Source: Planctomycetota bacterium
Lineage (GTDB): Bacteria; Planctomycetota; JAJSAM01
Assembly: GCA_024274785.1 (NCBI GenBank)
Contig: JAJSAM010000046.1
Coordinates: 1-63,139, forward strand
Length of the DNA: 63,139 nt
Direction: 5' to 3'
In this document: piece after piece, positions 35,701 to 43,308 of the stretch
Layout of the letters: every line of letters begins with the position of its first letter
Position numbering within the stretch: the first letter of the stretch is position 1
The notes under the pieces: generated by a model
What the model saw: only the letters and a program-made list of their open reading frames with translations
What the model was told of the DNA's origin: nothing
The model's database searches: none
Program-made: the position numbers and the translations under genes

Positions 35701-36287
35701 CTCGAACCGTAGACGCCGAGTCGCTCCATGAGCACGAAGCCGGCGAGAAACGTCCCCATCACCGCTCCGGCGGTGTTCAGTCCGTAGAGGAGGCCGATCC
35801 GCACCGCCATCCCCTTCATGCTGCTGATCACGAACCGGGAGAGGATCGGCAGCGTCGCTCCCATCAACGTGGTGGGCAGAAGCAGCACGGCAAAGGCGAG
35901 CACGATCGTCGGAAACTTGCCCAGATCCATCGTCCGCGCGAGTCCGGTCGCGAGCCCGAGCAGAACTGGAAACAGGATGGCGATGATCCCGATCCCGGCC
36001 TCGAGTATGGCGTAGCAGAGGAGCGGGCGGCGGGCGCGATCGGCAAAACGCCCGAAGATCTTCGCCCCGATCGCCATCCCCGCCATCCACGCGGCGAGGA
36101 TCAGGCTCACCACCTGGGTCGTGGAGCCGAGTTCCAGCACGAGCCGCCGGGTCCACGACACCTCGTAGACGAGAGCGGTGGCGCCGGAGAGCAGGAACAG
36201 GAGATAGACGAGAGCCCGGATCATCCGGGTACGGTACCCGAGGAGAAATCCCGTCGAGGCTGGAAAACCGCGCATCGCGGCAATCAT
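32772..36287 (-). CDS. MFS-like/spermidine-synthase-like fusion with TPR and HEAT repeats
   Basis: A 1171-residue protein. Residues about 20-480 form two six-helix blocks like those of fused MFS/spermidine synthases (LVYLLFLLSGATALVYEVSW, EVLWTRMLVFFLEGFTYT). Residues 500-740 form a Rossmann domain like SpeE (VLVICFGTGTTAGSTT, LDLVEICPEVL, HIDDGRNFL). Residues 780-980 hold TPR units (ALEAYDRAVKLNPADESARY, ALDRALEIFPRSPLALAERG) and the last 180 residues contain HEAT-type repeats (SDRGVREAAWAGLFVL). True aminopropyl transfer is doubtful because the family is diverse. M22 (36224) is an alternative start. Confidence 0.8.
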   Translation of the reverse strand: MIAAMRGFPASTGFLLGYRTRMIRALVYLLFLLSGATALVYEVSWTRRLVLELGSTTQVVSLILAAWMAGMAIGAKIFGRFADRARRPLLCYAILEAGIGIIAILFPVLLGLATGLARTMDLGKFPTIVLAFAVLLLPTTLMGATLPILSRFVISSMKGMAVRIGLLYGLNTAGAVMGTFLAGFVLMERLGVYGSSLAAAVVNLAIAAAAFLLSIKVGPLEPVVEPAEPDKTDPGSATIPLPRLALMAAFASGLISLGSEVLWTRMLVFFLEGFTYTFAAMLTTFLAGLSLGALFSGLIANRLKNLRAYVGVLFLLSALVSAGVLLTLTHHFEVTNWAKDVTAGIFDDWRNHHAASLFLASFIVLFPPALVMGGIFPAVARMATRHAGEIGSRIGTVYAVNTLGSVIGAISGGLLLTQLTGMATGAAIFVFIAALTGLLLLGRRGLFVGVPAVVGMVVLVVLAKPGVPFVLRSHVFKGERKIERRLLSYKRGAYAEVSVVEDVRNGIRAVYTDEFQAAATGPQYKYMRMLAHLPLLLSERWEGSEVLVICFGTGTTAGSTTVHPIGRLDLVEICPEVLEQAPFFASVNKNILTRKHPFEFEVHIDDGRNFLLRAKRKWDIITLEPLMPYTPGAVNLYTKDFYELCRERLAEGGVMCQWIPIHAMSSDDYKMLLRSFVEVFPETSLWFVEGTSLVIGTKEPFSVDYTRLKKRMAAPAVERDLEEIGFRDPVLVLNTFVNGGAELRAKLKDAKVMTDEHPLMEFRPVPYKWPNTFAADNLAVLYHLRRPIAPFVKADTVPPEEWDALEEAIGRYFEGGQAFLRARHLKERSAFLGTIGDRRGQEKLYREALEAYDRAVKLNPADESARYLRVNAIYGWQMSLGLLEMKRGDVRKAERIFKGAAALNNAFKGDLAWTWLGRARNRLGRHESAQRALDRALEIFPRSPLALAERGYARFELGDVRGAVDDFRAALAEPDLPPEQDDELRAVMKKVLVMAKKGVLPAKKPAAKTARMIVEDLRNAAAPEIPDLMRKLRTLYRKDAAAAIEALSPDIAKARDSRAPEREQLLALQILVGLGDLDGALDLLRTGTPLVREQAAVELGRVRRKAVIPALIAAMRDSDRGVREAAWAGLFVLTGKRPEGYDPAGSGEERNAALLPLEKWWKEKEPVFDFR

Positions 36288-36371
36288 CGACCGGACTTCC
36301 GGTTCGCCCGAAGCCTCCCGAACAGATGACTTTTATGAGAAACTCGCCTCCATGAGTGGGGTTTTATCCAA

Positions 36372-36986
36372 GTGAGCGAACCGAATCGGAATGGTGATCC
36401 CGACGCCGCCCTGATGCTCAGGGTGAAGGACGGCGACGAGGGGGCTTTCGCGAAGCTGGTGACTCTTTACCAGGATCGTGTGCTGGGTCTGGCCTACCGC
36501 TATCTCTCAGAGCGCGGGAGTGCCGAGGACCTGGCGCAGGAAGCCTTCCTTCGGGTCTTCAAGGCGAAGGAACGCTATGTACCGACGGCCAAGTTCTCGA
36601 CCTGGCTGTACCGGATCGTGGTGAACCTCTGCCTGAACGAAATCCGGTATAGAAAGGGTCGTCCGGCCATGTCGCTGGCGGTGGTGACGGAAACCTCCAG
36701 CAACCTGAACGTCGATCTCGCCGACCAGAGCGAACCGGAGCCGGGACAGACTCTGGAGGACGAAGAGCTTTCGATCCGGATCCGCGAGATCATCTCGGAT
36801 TTGCCGGAGAATCAGAGGATTGCGATCCTCTTGAACAAGTTTGAAGGTTTCAGCTACCAGGAGGTGGCGGAGACCATGGAGACCACGGTGACGGCGGTCA
36901 AGAGCCTGCTCACCCGCGCGCGGGTGAACATCAGGGAGCGACTCGTCCCGTACCTGAAGGAGGAGGCACCCGATGCGGTGCGATGA
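36372..36986 (+). CDS. ECF RNA polymerase sigma factor (RpoE-like)
   Basis: A 204-residue sigma factor with region 2 (DRVLGLAYRYLSERGSAEDL, QEAFLRVFKAKERY, FSTWLYRIVVNLCLNEIRYR) and region 4 (LPENQRIAILLNKFEGFSYQ, EVAETMETTVTAVKSLLTRA). The GTG at 36372 is the only plausible start, because the ATG upstream runs into a stop. It overlaps the zinc-finger anti-sigma gene by 14 bases, the standard layout for a sigma/anti-sigma switch that responds to an envelope signal. Confidence 0.95.
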   Translation: MSEPNRNGDPDAALMLRVKDGDEGAFAKLVTLYQDRVLGLAYRYLSERGSAEDLAQEAFLRVFKAKERYVPTAKFSTWLYRIVVNLCLNEIRYRKGRPAMSLAVVTETSSNLNVDLADQSEPEPGQTLEDEELSIRIREIISDLPENQRIAILLNKFEGFSYQEVAETMETTVTAVKSLLTRARVNIRERLVPYLKEEAPDAVR

Positions 36987-37677
36987 GGTTCAAGCGGAGC
37001 TGGTGGCCTATCTCGACGGCGAAGTGTCCGCGGAGATGCGGGATTGTATCGACAGTCACCTGGCCTCCTGCTCCTCCTGTCGCCGGGAGAGTGCGACCCT
37101 CGATTCCACCGGCGACCTCCTCGGCCTGATCGGAGGGGAGACGAAGAGCAGCATCGACATCGCCGGAAACGTCCTGAAGATCTCCCGCGAAGGCGATCCG
37201 TGGTGCCGTCACATCCGGAAGGAGCTGACGGCCCACCTGGACGGCGAACTCCGCGACGAGGAGGCCCGCCCGGTCCGAGCGCACCTGGAGGACTGCGAGG
37301 ACTGCCGGCAGGTCCGCGATGAGCTGCGATCGACCGGGCTGGCGCTTTCGAGCTGGACGTTCACATTCCCCGATACGGATCTCGTCTCACGCGTCCTCCC
37401 GGACTACCGCCCCCGCCGGAACATCTTCCGGCTCGGGTCCCTCGGGTCCCTGGCCGCGGCGGCGTGTCTGCTGCTCGCGGTGGGTGTGGCGGCGCTCTCC
37501 GGCGCCTTCCGGACGGCGGATGCGCCGGGGCGGATCCAGGGCGGCCCGGCCCCCCTCGATGCCGACACTCTCGCCCTGCTCGCGGACCCGGAGTTGATCG
37601 AGATCGCCGAGGATCTGGAGTGGCTCGAAAGCATGGACGACGAGGAGCTCGCGCTCCTGAACGGCTCGGGAGGCTGA
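36973..37677 (+). CDS. Membrane anti-sigma factor with two zinc-finger (ZAS-like) domains
   Basis: A 234-residue protein. Two zinc anti-sigma motifs are visible: HLASCSSCRRES (about residues 29-40) with an upstream Cys3 and HLEDCEDCRQVRDE (about 100-113) with Cys/His upstream. One membrane helix follows (LGSLAAAACLLLAVGVAAL, about 157-175), then a short acidic periplasmic tail. The protein would hold the ECF sigma factor encoded just upstream at the membrane. Duplication of the ZAS domain is less common than a single copy. Confidence 0.88.
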   Translation: MRCDEVQAELVAYLDGEVSAEMRDCIDSHLASCSSCRRESATLDSTGDLLGLIGGETKSSIDIAGNVLKISREGDPWCRHIRKELTAHLDGELRDEEARPVRAHLEDCEDCRQVRDELRSTGLALSSWTFTFPDTDLVSRVLPDYRPRRNIFRLGSLGSLAAAACLLLAVGVAALSGAFRTADAPGRIQGGPAPLDADTLALLADPELIEIAEDLEWLESMDDEELALLNGSGG

Positions 37678-37678
37678 T

Positions 37679-38545
37679 CTGTCCCGGACGCTCCTCCACG
37701 TCCTGATCCTCCTGGCCCTGTTGGTCCCGCTGTTCGCGCGATCCGCCGTCGCTCAGGAGAGGGCATCTCCCCTGACGCCCGAGAAGCGGGAGGAGCTCCG
37801 CAAGAAATGGGAGAAGCGATTTCGAGAGATGTCCCCCGCCGAGCGCGAGGAGTTTCTGAAGAAAATCGAGGACGTCAAGAGGCGCAAGGACCTCGGGGAC
37901 CTGAAGCGCCGGCGGAACAAGGCCCGCGACCTGTGGAAGAAGATCATCGAGGAGCTCGATCCGGAGAAGAGAGCGATGGCGGAGGGGCTCTACGGTGAGG
38001 AGCGCGACGACCTGCGCCACTTCTGCATCGGTCTCTTCTTCGAGATGGAAAGGAAGACCTTCCGCGAGAGCCTGAGCGAGGAAGAGCGCACGAAGCTCGA
38101 CCGCCACAAGGGTCCGGACTGGTTCCGGGTGCGTCACGAGATCGAGCAGGCCCATGTCCTCGCCGGGATGCCCGCGGAGGAACGGGCCCGGATCGCCGCC
38201 CTGCCGGAAGCGAGGCGATGCGAGTCCGAGCGCGAGGCGGTGCGTGACCGCCGGATGGAACGACACGCCAGGATCCGGAAGATGGCCGCCGTCGAGCTCG
38301 GGAAGCTGCTCGATCTCCCCGCCGAGGAGCGAGCCCGCCGGATCTTCCCCTTCCGCGTGAGGAGCAGCCTCTTCCGCCTCGGCATTCGCGACCATGAGCT
38401 CCTGGGAAAAGTCGGCAAGATGCCGCGCCAGCAGCTCGAGAAGCTGGATCGGGAGATCCGCGAGATCTCCGCCATCCCCGATCGCGACGAGCGCCTCCGG
38501 GCGGTCAAGAAGCTGAAGGCCCGCCTGGGCCGATCCTCGGGTTGA
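37679..38545 (+). CDS. Exported, highly charged helical protein, third gene of the ECF operon
   Basis: A 288-residue protein rich in Glu, Arg and Lys (MSPAEREEFLKKIEDVKRRK) that resembles DUF3106-type coiled-coil proteins. No ATG or GTG start is present. CTG at 37679, with GGGAGG five bases upstream, would give a good signal peptide (LLHVLILLALLVPLF, cleaved after AVAQ or nearby); TTG at 37721 would cut the signal in half. Its position behind the anti-sigma gene suggests a periplasmic sensor or envelope-stress partner. Confidence 0.65.
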   Translation: MSRTLLHVLILLALLVPLFARSAVAQERASPLTPEKREELRKKWEKRFREMSPAEREEFLKKIEDVKRRKDLGDLKRRRNKARDLWKKIIEELDPEKRAMAEGLYGEERDDLRHFCIGLFFEMERKTFRESLSEEERTKLDRHKGPDWFRVRHEIEQAHVLAGMPAEERARIAALPEARRCESEREAVRDRRMERHARIRKMAAVELGKLLDLPAEERARRIFPFRVRSSLFRLGIRDHELLGKVGKMPRQQLEKLDREIREISAIPDRDERLRAVKKLKARLGRSSG

Positions 38546-38655
38546 GGGCCGGGTTGAGGGTCGGGCGCCGCGACCGCCCCTCTGGCGAGAAAGGCGTGGC
38601 GGTGCCCTCGACCGGCGTATGCCGAATCCGGACGGTCCTGAGGTATTCTTGGTGC

Positions 38656-39957
38656 ATGAAAGCCACAGCCAGCCTCTTGCTCCTGCTCCTCGTCATCTCC
38701 CCCACCATCGCTCAGGATGCGGACGCCGACGCTGAGCTCGCAAAGGTGCTCGAAGCTTCGAAGGGCATCGCCAGCCGCATCCGGGGGCTGCCGTTCCTGA
38801 TGGACGTGCCGGTGAAGAAGATCGAGCCGGCGGACTTCCAGAAACAGATGATGCGGGACCTGCGGCGCGCCTTCGGGGAGGGGGAGAAGCTCGCCCACAT
38901 GGAGAAGCTGCTGCAGGTGCTTCGCGTGCTACCGGAGGGCATGACCATCGAGCGATTGACGCAGGAGTTCTTCCCGAAGACGGTCGCGGCGAACTACGAC
39001 CCCACCGACAAGAAGATCTCCTTCCTGAAGACGCGCCGGAAGCCCTCCACCATGAAGGCGACGATGGTGCACGAGTTGACGCACGCTTTGCAGGACCAGC
39101 ACTACAACCTGAACCACCTGGTGATGTCCCGGGAACTCACCTTCGATCGACTGCTTGCGCTCGGAGGGCTGGTGGAAGGTGACGCGAAGAACACGGAGAT
39201 GAGCTTCTCGGCGGGACCGTTTCTCTCCGGCATGACCCTCGACGCCATCCGCCGGTTCGGCAACGTGCAGGCGCAGGCGTACCTGCTGCGGATGAAAGAC
39301 TTCCCCCGCGGCATCGCCCGGCCCTTCATCTTCCAATATCTCGACGGACTCGTTTTCGTCGAGGCGGTGAAGCGCGCCGGCGGTGGCTTCAAGGCGGTCG
39401 ACCAGGTCTACTCCGACCCGCCCGAGAGCACCGAGCAGATCCTCCACCCGGAGCGCTACCTCGAACGGGATCACCCCACCCGCATCATCCCACCCGAAAT
39501 GCCGAGCGGCTACGAGGTGCTGCTGGAGAACACGCTCGGCGAGTTGGGTATCGCCATCGTCCTCGGTGGCCACCTCAAGCGGCGCTATCAGCCTTCGATG
39601 GCGGCCGGATGGGATGGTGATCGCATCCTGCTGATCCGCTCCGCAGACGACCCGGAGCCCATCCTCCTCTGGTTCACCACCTGGGACACGGAGAAGGACG
39701 CGAAGGAGTTCACCACCGGAGCGATGACGATGTACCGGGAGCGCAGGAAGGGTGCGAAAGAGGAGGTGCGGGAGGACGGATTCGCACTGACGCAGACGGC
39801 GAAAGACCGGATGTTTCTGGTCAGCCAGTCGGGGAAGGACGTCTTCCTCTGTGAGGGATTTCCGGTGGGCCGGAGTCGTCGGCTCGTAAGCCTCATCGCC
39901 ACGGCGAGGAAGCGGGAATTGCGGCTCCATGAAGAGCGCTATTTCCTCAAGAAGTAG
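38656..39957 (+). CDS. Secreted HEXXH zinc-metalloprotease-like protein
   Basis: A 433-residue protein with a signal peptide (MKATASLLLLLLVISPTIAQ) and a zinc-binding HELTHALQDQHYNL motif near residue 140 (HEXXH plus downstream acidic residues, GGLVEGDA). No other domain is recognised. ATG 38656 is chosen because it gives the signal peptide its start; the longer frame from 38542 has no export signal. It follows the ECF operon and may be part of its regulon, but that is only positional. Confidence 0.75.
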   Translation: MKATASLLLLLLVISPTIAQDADADAELAKVLEASKGIASRIRGLPFLMDVPVKKIEPADFQKQMMRDLRRAFGEGEKLAHMEKLLQVLRVLPEGMTIERLTQEFFPKTVAANYDPTDKKISFLKTRRKPSTMKATMVHELTHALQDQHYNLNHLVMSRELTFDRLLALGGLVEGDAKNTEMSFSAGPFLSGMTLDAIRRFGNVQAQAYLLRMKDFPRGIARPFIFQYLDGLVFVEAVKRAGGGFKAVDQVYSDPPESTEQILHPERYLERDHPTRIIPPEMPSGYEVLLENTLGELGIAIVLGGHLKRRYQPSMAAGWDGDRILLIRSADDPEPILLWFTTWDTEKDAKEFTTGAMTMYRERRKGAKEEVREDGFALTQTAKDRMFLVSQSGKDVFLCEGFPVGRSRRLVSLIATARKRELRLHEERYFLKK

Positions 39958-40133
39958 CCGCAGCCTCTCTTCTCCGGAAGCGAACGATCGATCTTCCACC
40001 GTAAGTCGTTGCCTGGCAACCGGATGGAATGTCTAAAAAGTCGAACACAAAAATTCGCCAATCCGCCTTGACTCGACGTTCTGTAGGGATAATCTTGTCC
40101 CGCATTGGGAAGCACAACCGCTCTTTGAAACAC
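39958..40133. other. Leader region upstream of the riboswitch, with a possible promoter
   Basis: TTGACT at 40068-40073 could serve as -35 box and GATAAT at 40088-40093 or TAATCT at 40090-40095 as -10; the spacing (14 or 16) is short. A start near 40100 would place the riboswitch at the 5' end of the transcript. Confidence 0.35.
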
Positions 40134-40243
40134 GGGCTCTATGACTGAAAGGGCAAACCTGTCGAAAGGCAGGGGCGCAAAGCTACGGGCCTTCCCCCGG
40201 TCCCCGGATCGGGAAAGGCAGCCAGCTACCAAACCTAGAGTCG
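40134..40243 (+). promoter_or_regulatory. Cyclic di-GMP-I (GEMM-I) riboswitch aptamer
   Basis: Conserved GEMM-I elements appear in order: AGGGCAAACC (about 40150-40159), a GAAA tetraloop, GGGGCGCAAAGC (40172-40183), the P3 stem with GGGCC and GGCAGCCAGC, then CTACC. P1 is closed by GGGCTCTA (40134-40141) with TAGAGTC (40236-40242). The nucleotide that discriminates c-di-GMP from cGAMP (position 20 in Vc2) appears as G, favouring c-di-GMP. A terminator at 40267-40302 follows and the next gene is a FliA/WhiG-type sigma factor. Confidence 0.88.
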
Positions 40244-40268
40244 ACGTCTAACTTGAAAAGACATCGAC
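40240..40268 (+). promoter_or_regulatory. Hairpin between aptamer and terminator, possible expression-platform helix
   Basis: GTCGACGTCT (40240-40249) and AGACATCGAC (40259-40268) pair with one mismatch. The first arm shares three bases with the 3' strand of P1 and the second shares two bases with the terminator stem, so folding of the three helices may be coupled. Whether c-di-GMP turns expression on or off cannot be told. Confidence 0.5.
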
Positions 40269-40302
40269 CCGTGCCCGGGTAACTGGGTACGGGTTTCTTT
40301 TT
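40267..40302 (+). terminator. Intrinsic terminator in the sigma-factor leader
   Basis: ACCCGTGCCC and GGGTACGGGT form a 10-bp stem with an 8-base loop, followed by TTTCTTTTT. It lies 165 bases before the sigma gene, the right place for a riboswitch-controlled transcription stop. Confidence 0.85.
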
Positions 40303-40466
40303 GGGAACCTTTTCCTCTACCTAGGTGCGGGCCGGGCCACCTGGCTCGGCCTGCACCGACCCTTCAGACGGGCGAGTCTGGAGCCGCGAGGATGGGACGT
40401 CAGAGTCCGTGATCGAAATGTTCGGACCGGTACCTTCAGCAGGTGGGAAAGGGAAAGGGCTCAAAC

Positions 40467-41240
40467 ATGAAGATCTCCGACGCAGATGTCCGGGACGTGT
40501 GGCTCGCCTACAAGGAAGAGCACACCGAAGAACTCCGCAACCAGCTCATCGAGAAGTACCTGCCGGTCGTCAAGTACATCGCCGAGCGGCTTCTCGCGAC
40601 GCTCCCCTCCTTCGTCGAACTCGACGACCTCCAGAGCATGGGCATCTTCGGCTTGATGGAGGCCATCGACCGCTTCGACCCCGATCGGGGCGTGCAGTTC
40701 AAGACCTACTGCATGAACCGCGTCCGCGGCGCCATCCTCGACGAGCTTCGAGCCATGGACTGGGTTCCGAGGCTGGTCCGGATCAAGGCCAACAAGATCG
40801 AGAAGGCGGTGCACGCCCTCGAAGCCGCCCTGGGCCGCCAGCCGACGTACTTCGAACTCGCCAAAGAACTCGGCATGGACTTCGACGAGTACTACCGCAT
40901 GATGGAGGGCGCCTCCGCGACCCTGATCATCTCCCTTTCGGATGAGTGGACCGATGGTGAGGACAACACCGGCAACCGCAAGATCGACCTCATCAAGGAC
41001 GAAGATGGCGCCGACCCGCTCATCGAGATGCACAAGAAGGACATGAAGGACTTCATCACCAGGTCCCTCACCAAGAAAGAGAAGCTGATCATCGTGCTGT
41101 ACTACTACGAGGGCCTCTCCATGAAGGAGATCGCCTCGATCCTCGGGCTGACCGAGTCCCGCGTCTGCCAGATCCACAGCAAGGTCATCGGACGCCTGAA
41201 GAGCCAGCTCGACCGCCGCCGCTGCGAATTGTTCTACTAG
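40467..41240 (+). CDS. FliA/WhiG-type RNA polymerase sigma factor (sigma-28 group)
   Basis: A 257-residue sigma factor with regions 2, 3 and 4. Region 2: SFVELDDLQSMGIFGLMEAI, DRFDPDRGVQFKTYCMNRVR and AILDELRAMDWVPR, the strongest FliA/WhiG hallmark. Region 4: LTKKEKLIIVLYYYEGLSMK, EIASILGLTESRVCQIHSKV. ATG 40467 is preferred over GTG 40443. Such sigma factors drive flagellar or developmental genes. A c-di-GMP riboswitch in its leader would tie that programme to motile/sessile state; no flagellar genes are in the window. Confidence 0.92.
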   Translation: MKISDADVRDVWLAYKEEHTEELRNQLIEKYLPVVKYIAERLLATLPSFVELDDLQSMGIFGLMEAIDRFDPDRGVQFKTYCMNRVRGAILDELRAMDWVPRLVRIKANKIEKAVHALEAALGRQPTYFELAKELGMDFDEYYRMMEGASATLIISLSDEWTDGEDNTGNRKIDLIKDEDGADPLIEMHKKDMKDFITRSLTKKEKLIIVLYYYEGLSMKEIASILGLTESRVCQIHSKVIGRLKSQLDRRRCELFY

Positions 41241-41265
41241 ACGAGAAGCCGTAAAGCAGATCCGA

Positions 41266-41297
41266 GACGTCCCGGAAACCCTCCTCCGGGGCGTCTT
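41266..41297 (+). terminator. Intrinsic terminator after the FliA/WhiG-type gene
   Basis: GACGTCCCGGA (41266-41276) and TCCGGGGCGTC (41285-41295) make an 11-bp stem with one G-T pair and an 8-base loop, followed by TTGATT. Confidence 0.7.
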
Positions 41298-41480
41298 GAT
41301 TCGTGGCGCGGGCACTCCACCTCCCGGAGGGACAGGCGCCGTCCCGTCCGCGCATCAGCAGGGACGGCGGAACTTCCGGAAGAACCGAGAGGGTGGATGC
41401 GGATCCCTCGAGTCCGGAGCGGCAGGAGTCTCGATTTCGACTGAACTCCGGAGCAAGGCCCGTTCACCGGTGGTGCATGA

Positions 41481-43115
41481 TCAGCGCGCCACGTACGTCC
41501 CGCCGGAGCTCGCCGCCAGCGCCTGCATGAACGCAACCGCGTGGCCGTCGCCCACTCCCACCGTGTGGATCTTCACCCGGCGGAGGTTGTTCCAGCGCTT
41601 CACTTCTTCGAGGATCTGCACCGGGTCGGTGATTTCGCCGCGGTTCGGCTTGCCGTCGGAGAGGAAGAAGATCGTGTCCGCGCCGACCTCGTAGTTCTTG
41701 TCGCGGGCGCCCATGCCGACGATGTGGAAGGCAAGCTTCAAGGCATCGTGGATGTTGGTATTGCCGTCCGCGACCATGTCATCGACGAACTTCACCGCCT
41801 TCTTTCGCTCCTTGCTCTCGGCCTTCACCATCCCCTTCCGCCACTGGGAGACCTCGTGGTGATAGAAGATGATGTTGAAGGCCGCGTCGTCGGGCAGTGC
41901 CAGGATGGCGTTCCTCAATTCGTACTTCGCGACATCGACCTTGGTGCGAGCGGGGTTGTTCGCCTTGACGGGCTCGGTCATCGAGGACGAGATGTCGATG
42001 ACGAAAATGATCCGCTTGGAGAGAATATCGATGCCATAGAACGACGGGTGGTCTTCACCGGCAGGCGGCGGTGGTGGCGCCTCCGGCTCCTCCTCGGGAG
42101 GCTCGTCTCCGGGCTCGTCCCCACCTTCCGCGGGCTCGGCCTCCGGATCCGCCTCATCTGCCGGCCGCGGCGGCTTGAACCCGGCCTTGTTCAGATCCCA
42201 CCACTCCTGCCAGCGATCCGGATAGACGCCGAGATCCTTCCCGGTGAGCACCTTGAGCGCCGAAGCGAGGTCACCGCGCAGACGGCCCTCCTCCTTGCGC
42301 AACCAATCGATCAGAGGCTGGATGGCCTCGGGACTGCCGATGCGCCCCAATGCCGCGATCACGGCGGCCCGGATCTGCCAGCGCTCGTCGGCGGCGAGCG
42401 GGAGGAGATCCGCGATCGCCCCCTCGCCGGCCTGCTTTGCCAGGGCATCGACCACCACCGGCAGAATGCGCCGGTCCTTCTCGGTCGCAACCAGTCCGGT
42501 GAGGAGCCGGGTGGCCGAAGCGTGGGTAGTGCCACCGAGAGTCTTGATCCAGAACGCCCGAACGGTGAAGTCCTTGTCGGTGAGCCCCCTGCTCTCGAGC
42601 CCTTTGAACACCGCGGTCCGGTCCTTCTCGGGAAGTCCGTCGAGCCAGATCCCTCCGGCGCGGGAGAGGCGCCCCCGGACCTGGTACTCGACGTCAATCC
42701 GCCGCTGCAGCCGCTCCACCTTGTCCCGGGCATTACTGATCTGCTGGAGCAGCGTGCTCGGGACGGAGATCCGCCCCGGCTTCCGGCCCTTGCGCCGGGC
42801 GCGTTCGGATTCGCGCATGACCTTGTCGTCGAGCGACTTCTCGAGCCGCTTCATCTCCTCGGTCGCGTCGTCCTTCCCGAGCACCAGCCGCCGGATCTCA
42901 CTGCCCGTCAACTCGAATGCACACTGAAAGGTCTTCTGGACCGCCTTGTCCCGAACCTCCGCCAGGCGATCGAGCGCCCCTTCGCGGGTGTAGGAGCTCA
43001 TTCCAGGCTTGAATCTCTTCTTGAACTCGCTGATGGCCGATCGGGTGTCGTCCTTCCCGAATGCGACCGCACCGAGAAGCAGGACCAGGACGGTGATGAG
43101 TACGCGGCGGAGCAT
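41481..43115 (-). CDS. Exported HEAT-repeat and von Willebrand factor A protein
   Basis: A 544-residue protein with a signal peptide (MLRRVLITVLVLLLGAVAFG), charged helices, HEAT repeats at about residues 170-290 (DERWQIRAAVIAALGRIGSP, AIQPLIDWLRKEEG), a Pro/Glu-rich linker and a C-terminal VWA domain (about 355-544). The VWA part shows an intact MIDAS: DISSSM, TNIHDAL and FLSDGKP. This would bind a metal and a protein ligand. ATG 43115 is chosen because the longer frame up to 43220 lacks an export signal. Confidence 0.85.
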   Translation of the reverse strand: MLRRVLITVLVLLLGAVAFGKDDTRSAISEFKKRFKPGMSSYTREGALDRLAEVRDKAVQKTFQCAFELTGSEIRRLVLGKDDATEEMKRLEKSLDDKVMRESERARRKGRKPGRISVPSTLLQQISNARDKVERLQRRIDVEYQVRGRLSRAGGIWLDGLPEKDRTAVFKGLESRGLTDKDFTVRAFWIKTLGGTTHASATRLLTGLVATEKDRRILPVVVDALAKQAGEGAIADLLPLAADERWQIRAAVIAALGRIGSPEAIQPLIDWLRKEEGRLRGDLASALKVLTGKDLGVYPDRWQEWWDLNKAGFKPPRPADEADPEAEPAEGGDEPGDEPPEEEPEAPPPPPAGEDHPSFYGIDILSKRIIFVIDISSSMTEPVKANNPARTKVDVAKYELRNAILALPDDAAFNIIFYHHEVSQWRKGMVKAESKERKKAVKFVDDMVADGNTNIHDALKLAFHIVGMGARDKNYEVGADTIFFLSDGKPNRGEITDPVQILEEVKRWNNLRRVKIHTVGVGDGHAVAFMQALAASSGGTYVAR

Positions 43116-43157
43116 CCCTCGATCATATCCGCTCCTGTGGATGACAACCAACATCAG

Positions 43158-43241
43158 GGGGTATCCACGCGACTCAGGCTGAACTCTCTTCTGTCCCTTC
43201 GAGGGGATTCCAACACTCAACCTGAGTCAGCTTGATACCCC
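43158..43241. repeat. Interrupted inverted repeat between two minus-strand genes
   Basis: GGGGTATC (43158-43165) and GACTCAGG (43171-43178) pair with CCTGAGTC (43221-43228) and GATACCCC (43234-43241), leaving a symmetric 5x5 internal loop and a 42-base apical loop. It lies in the 193-base gap between the GNAT-like gene and the VWA gene, upstream of the latter. Confidence 0.6.
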
Positions 43242-43308
43242 TCCTGCGGACCGGCAGCCTGTCGGGGTAACCCGTCTTTCGCAGCCAGGCCCTTCGCCCG
43301 ACGGGCTG

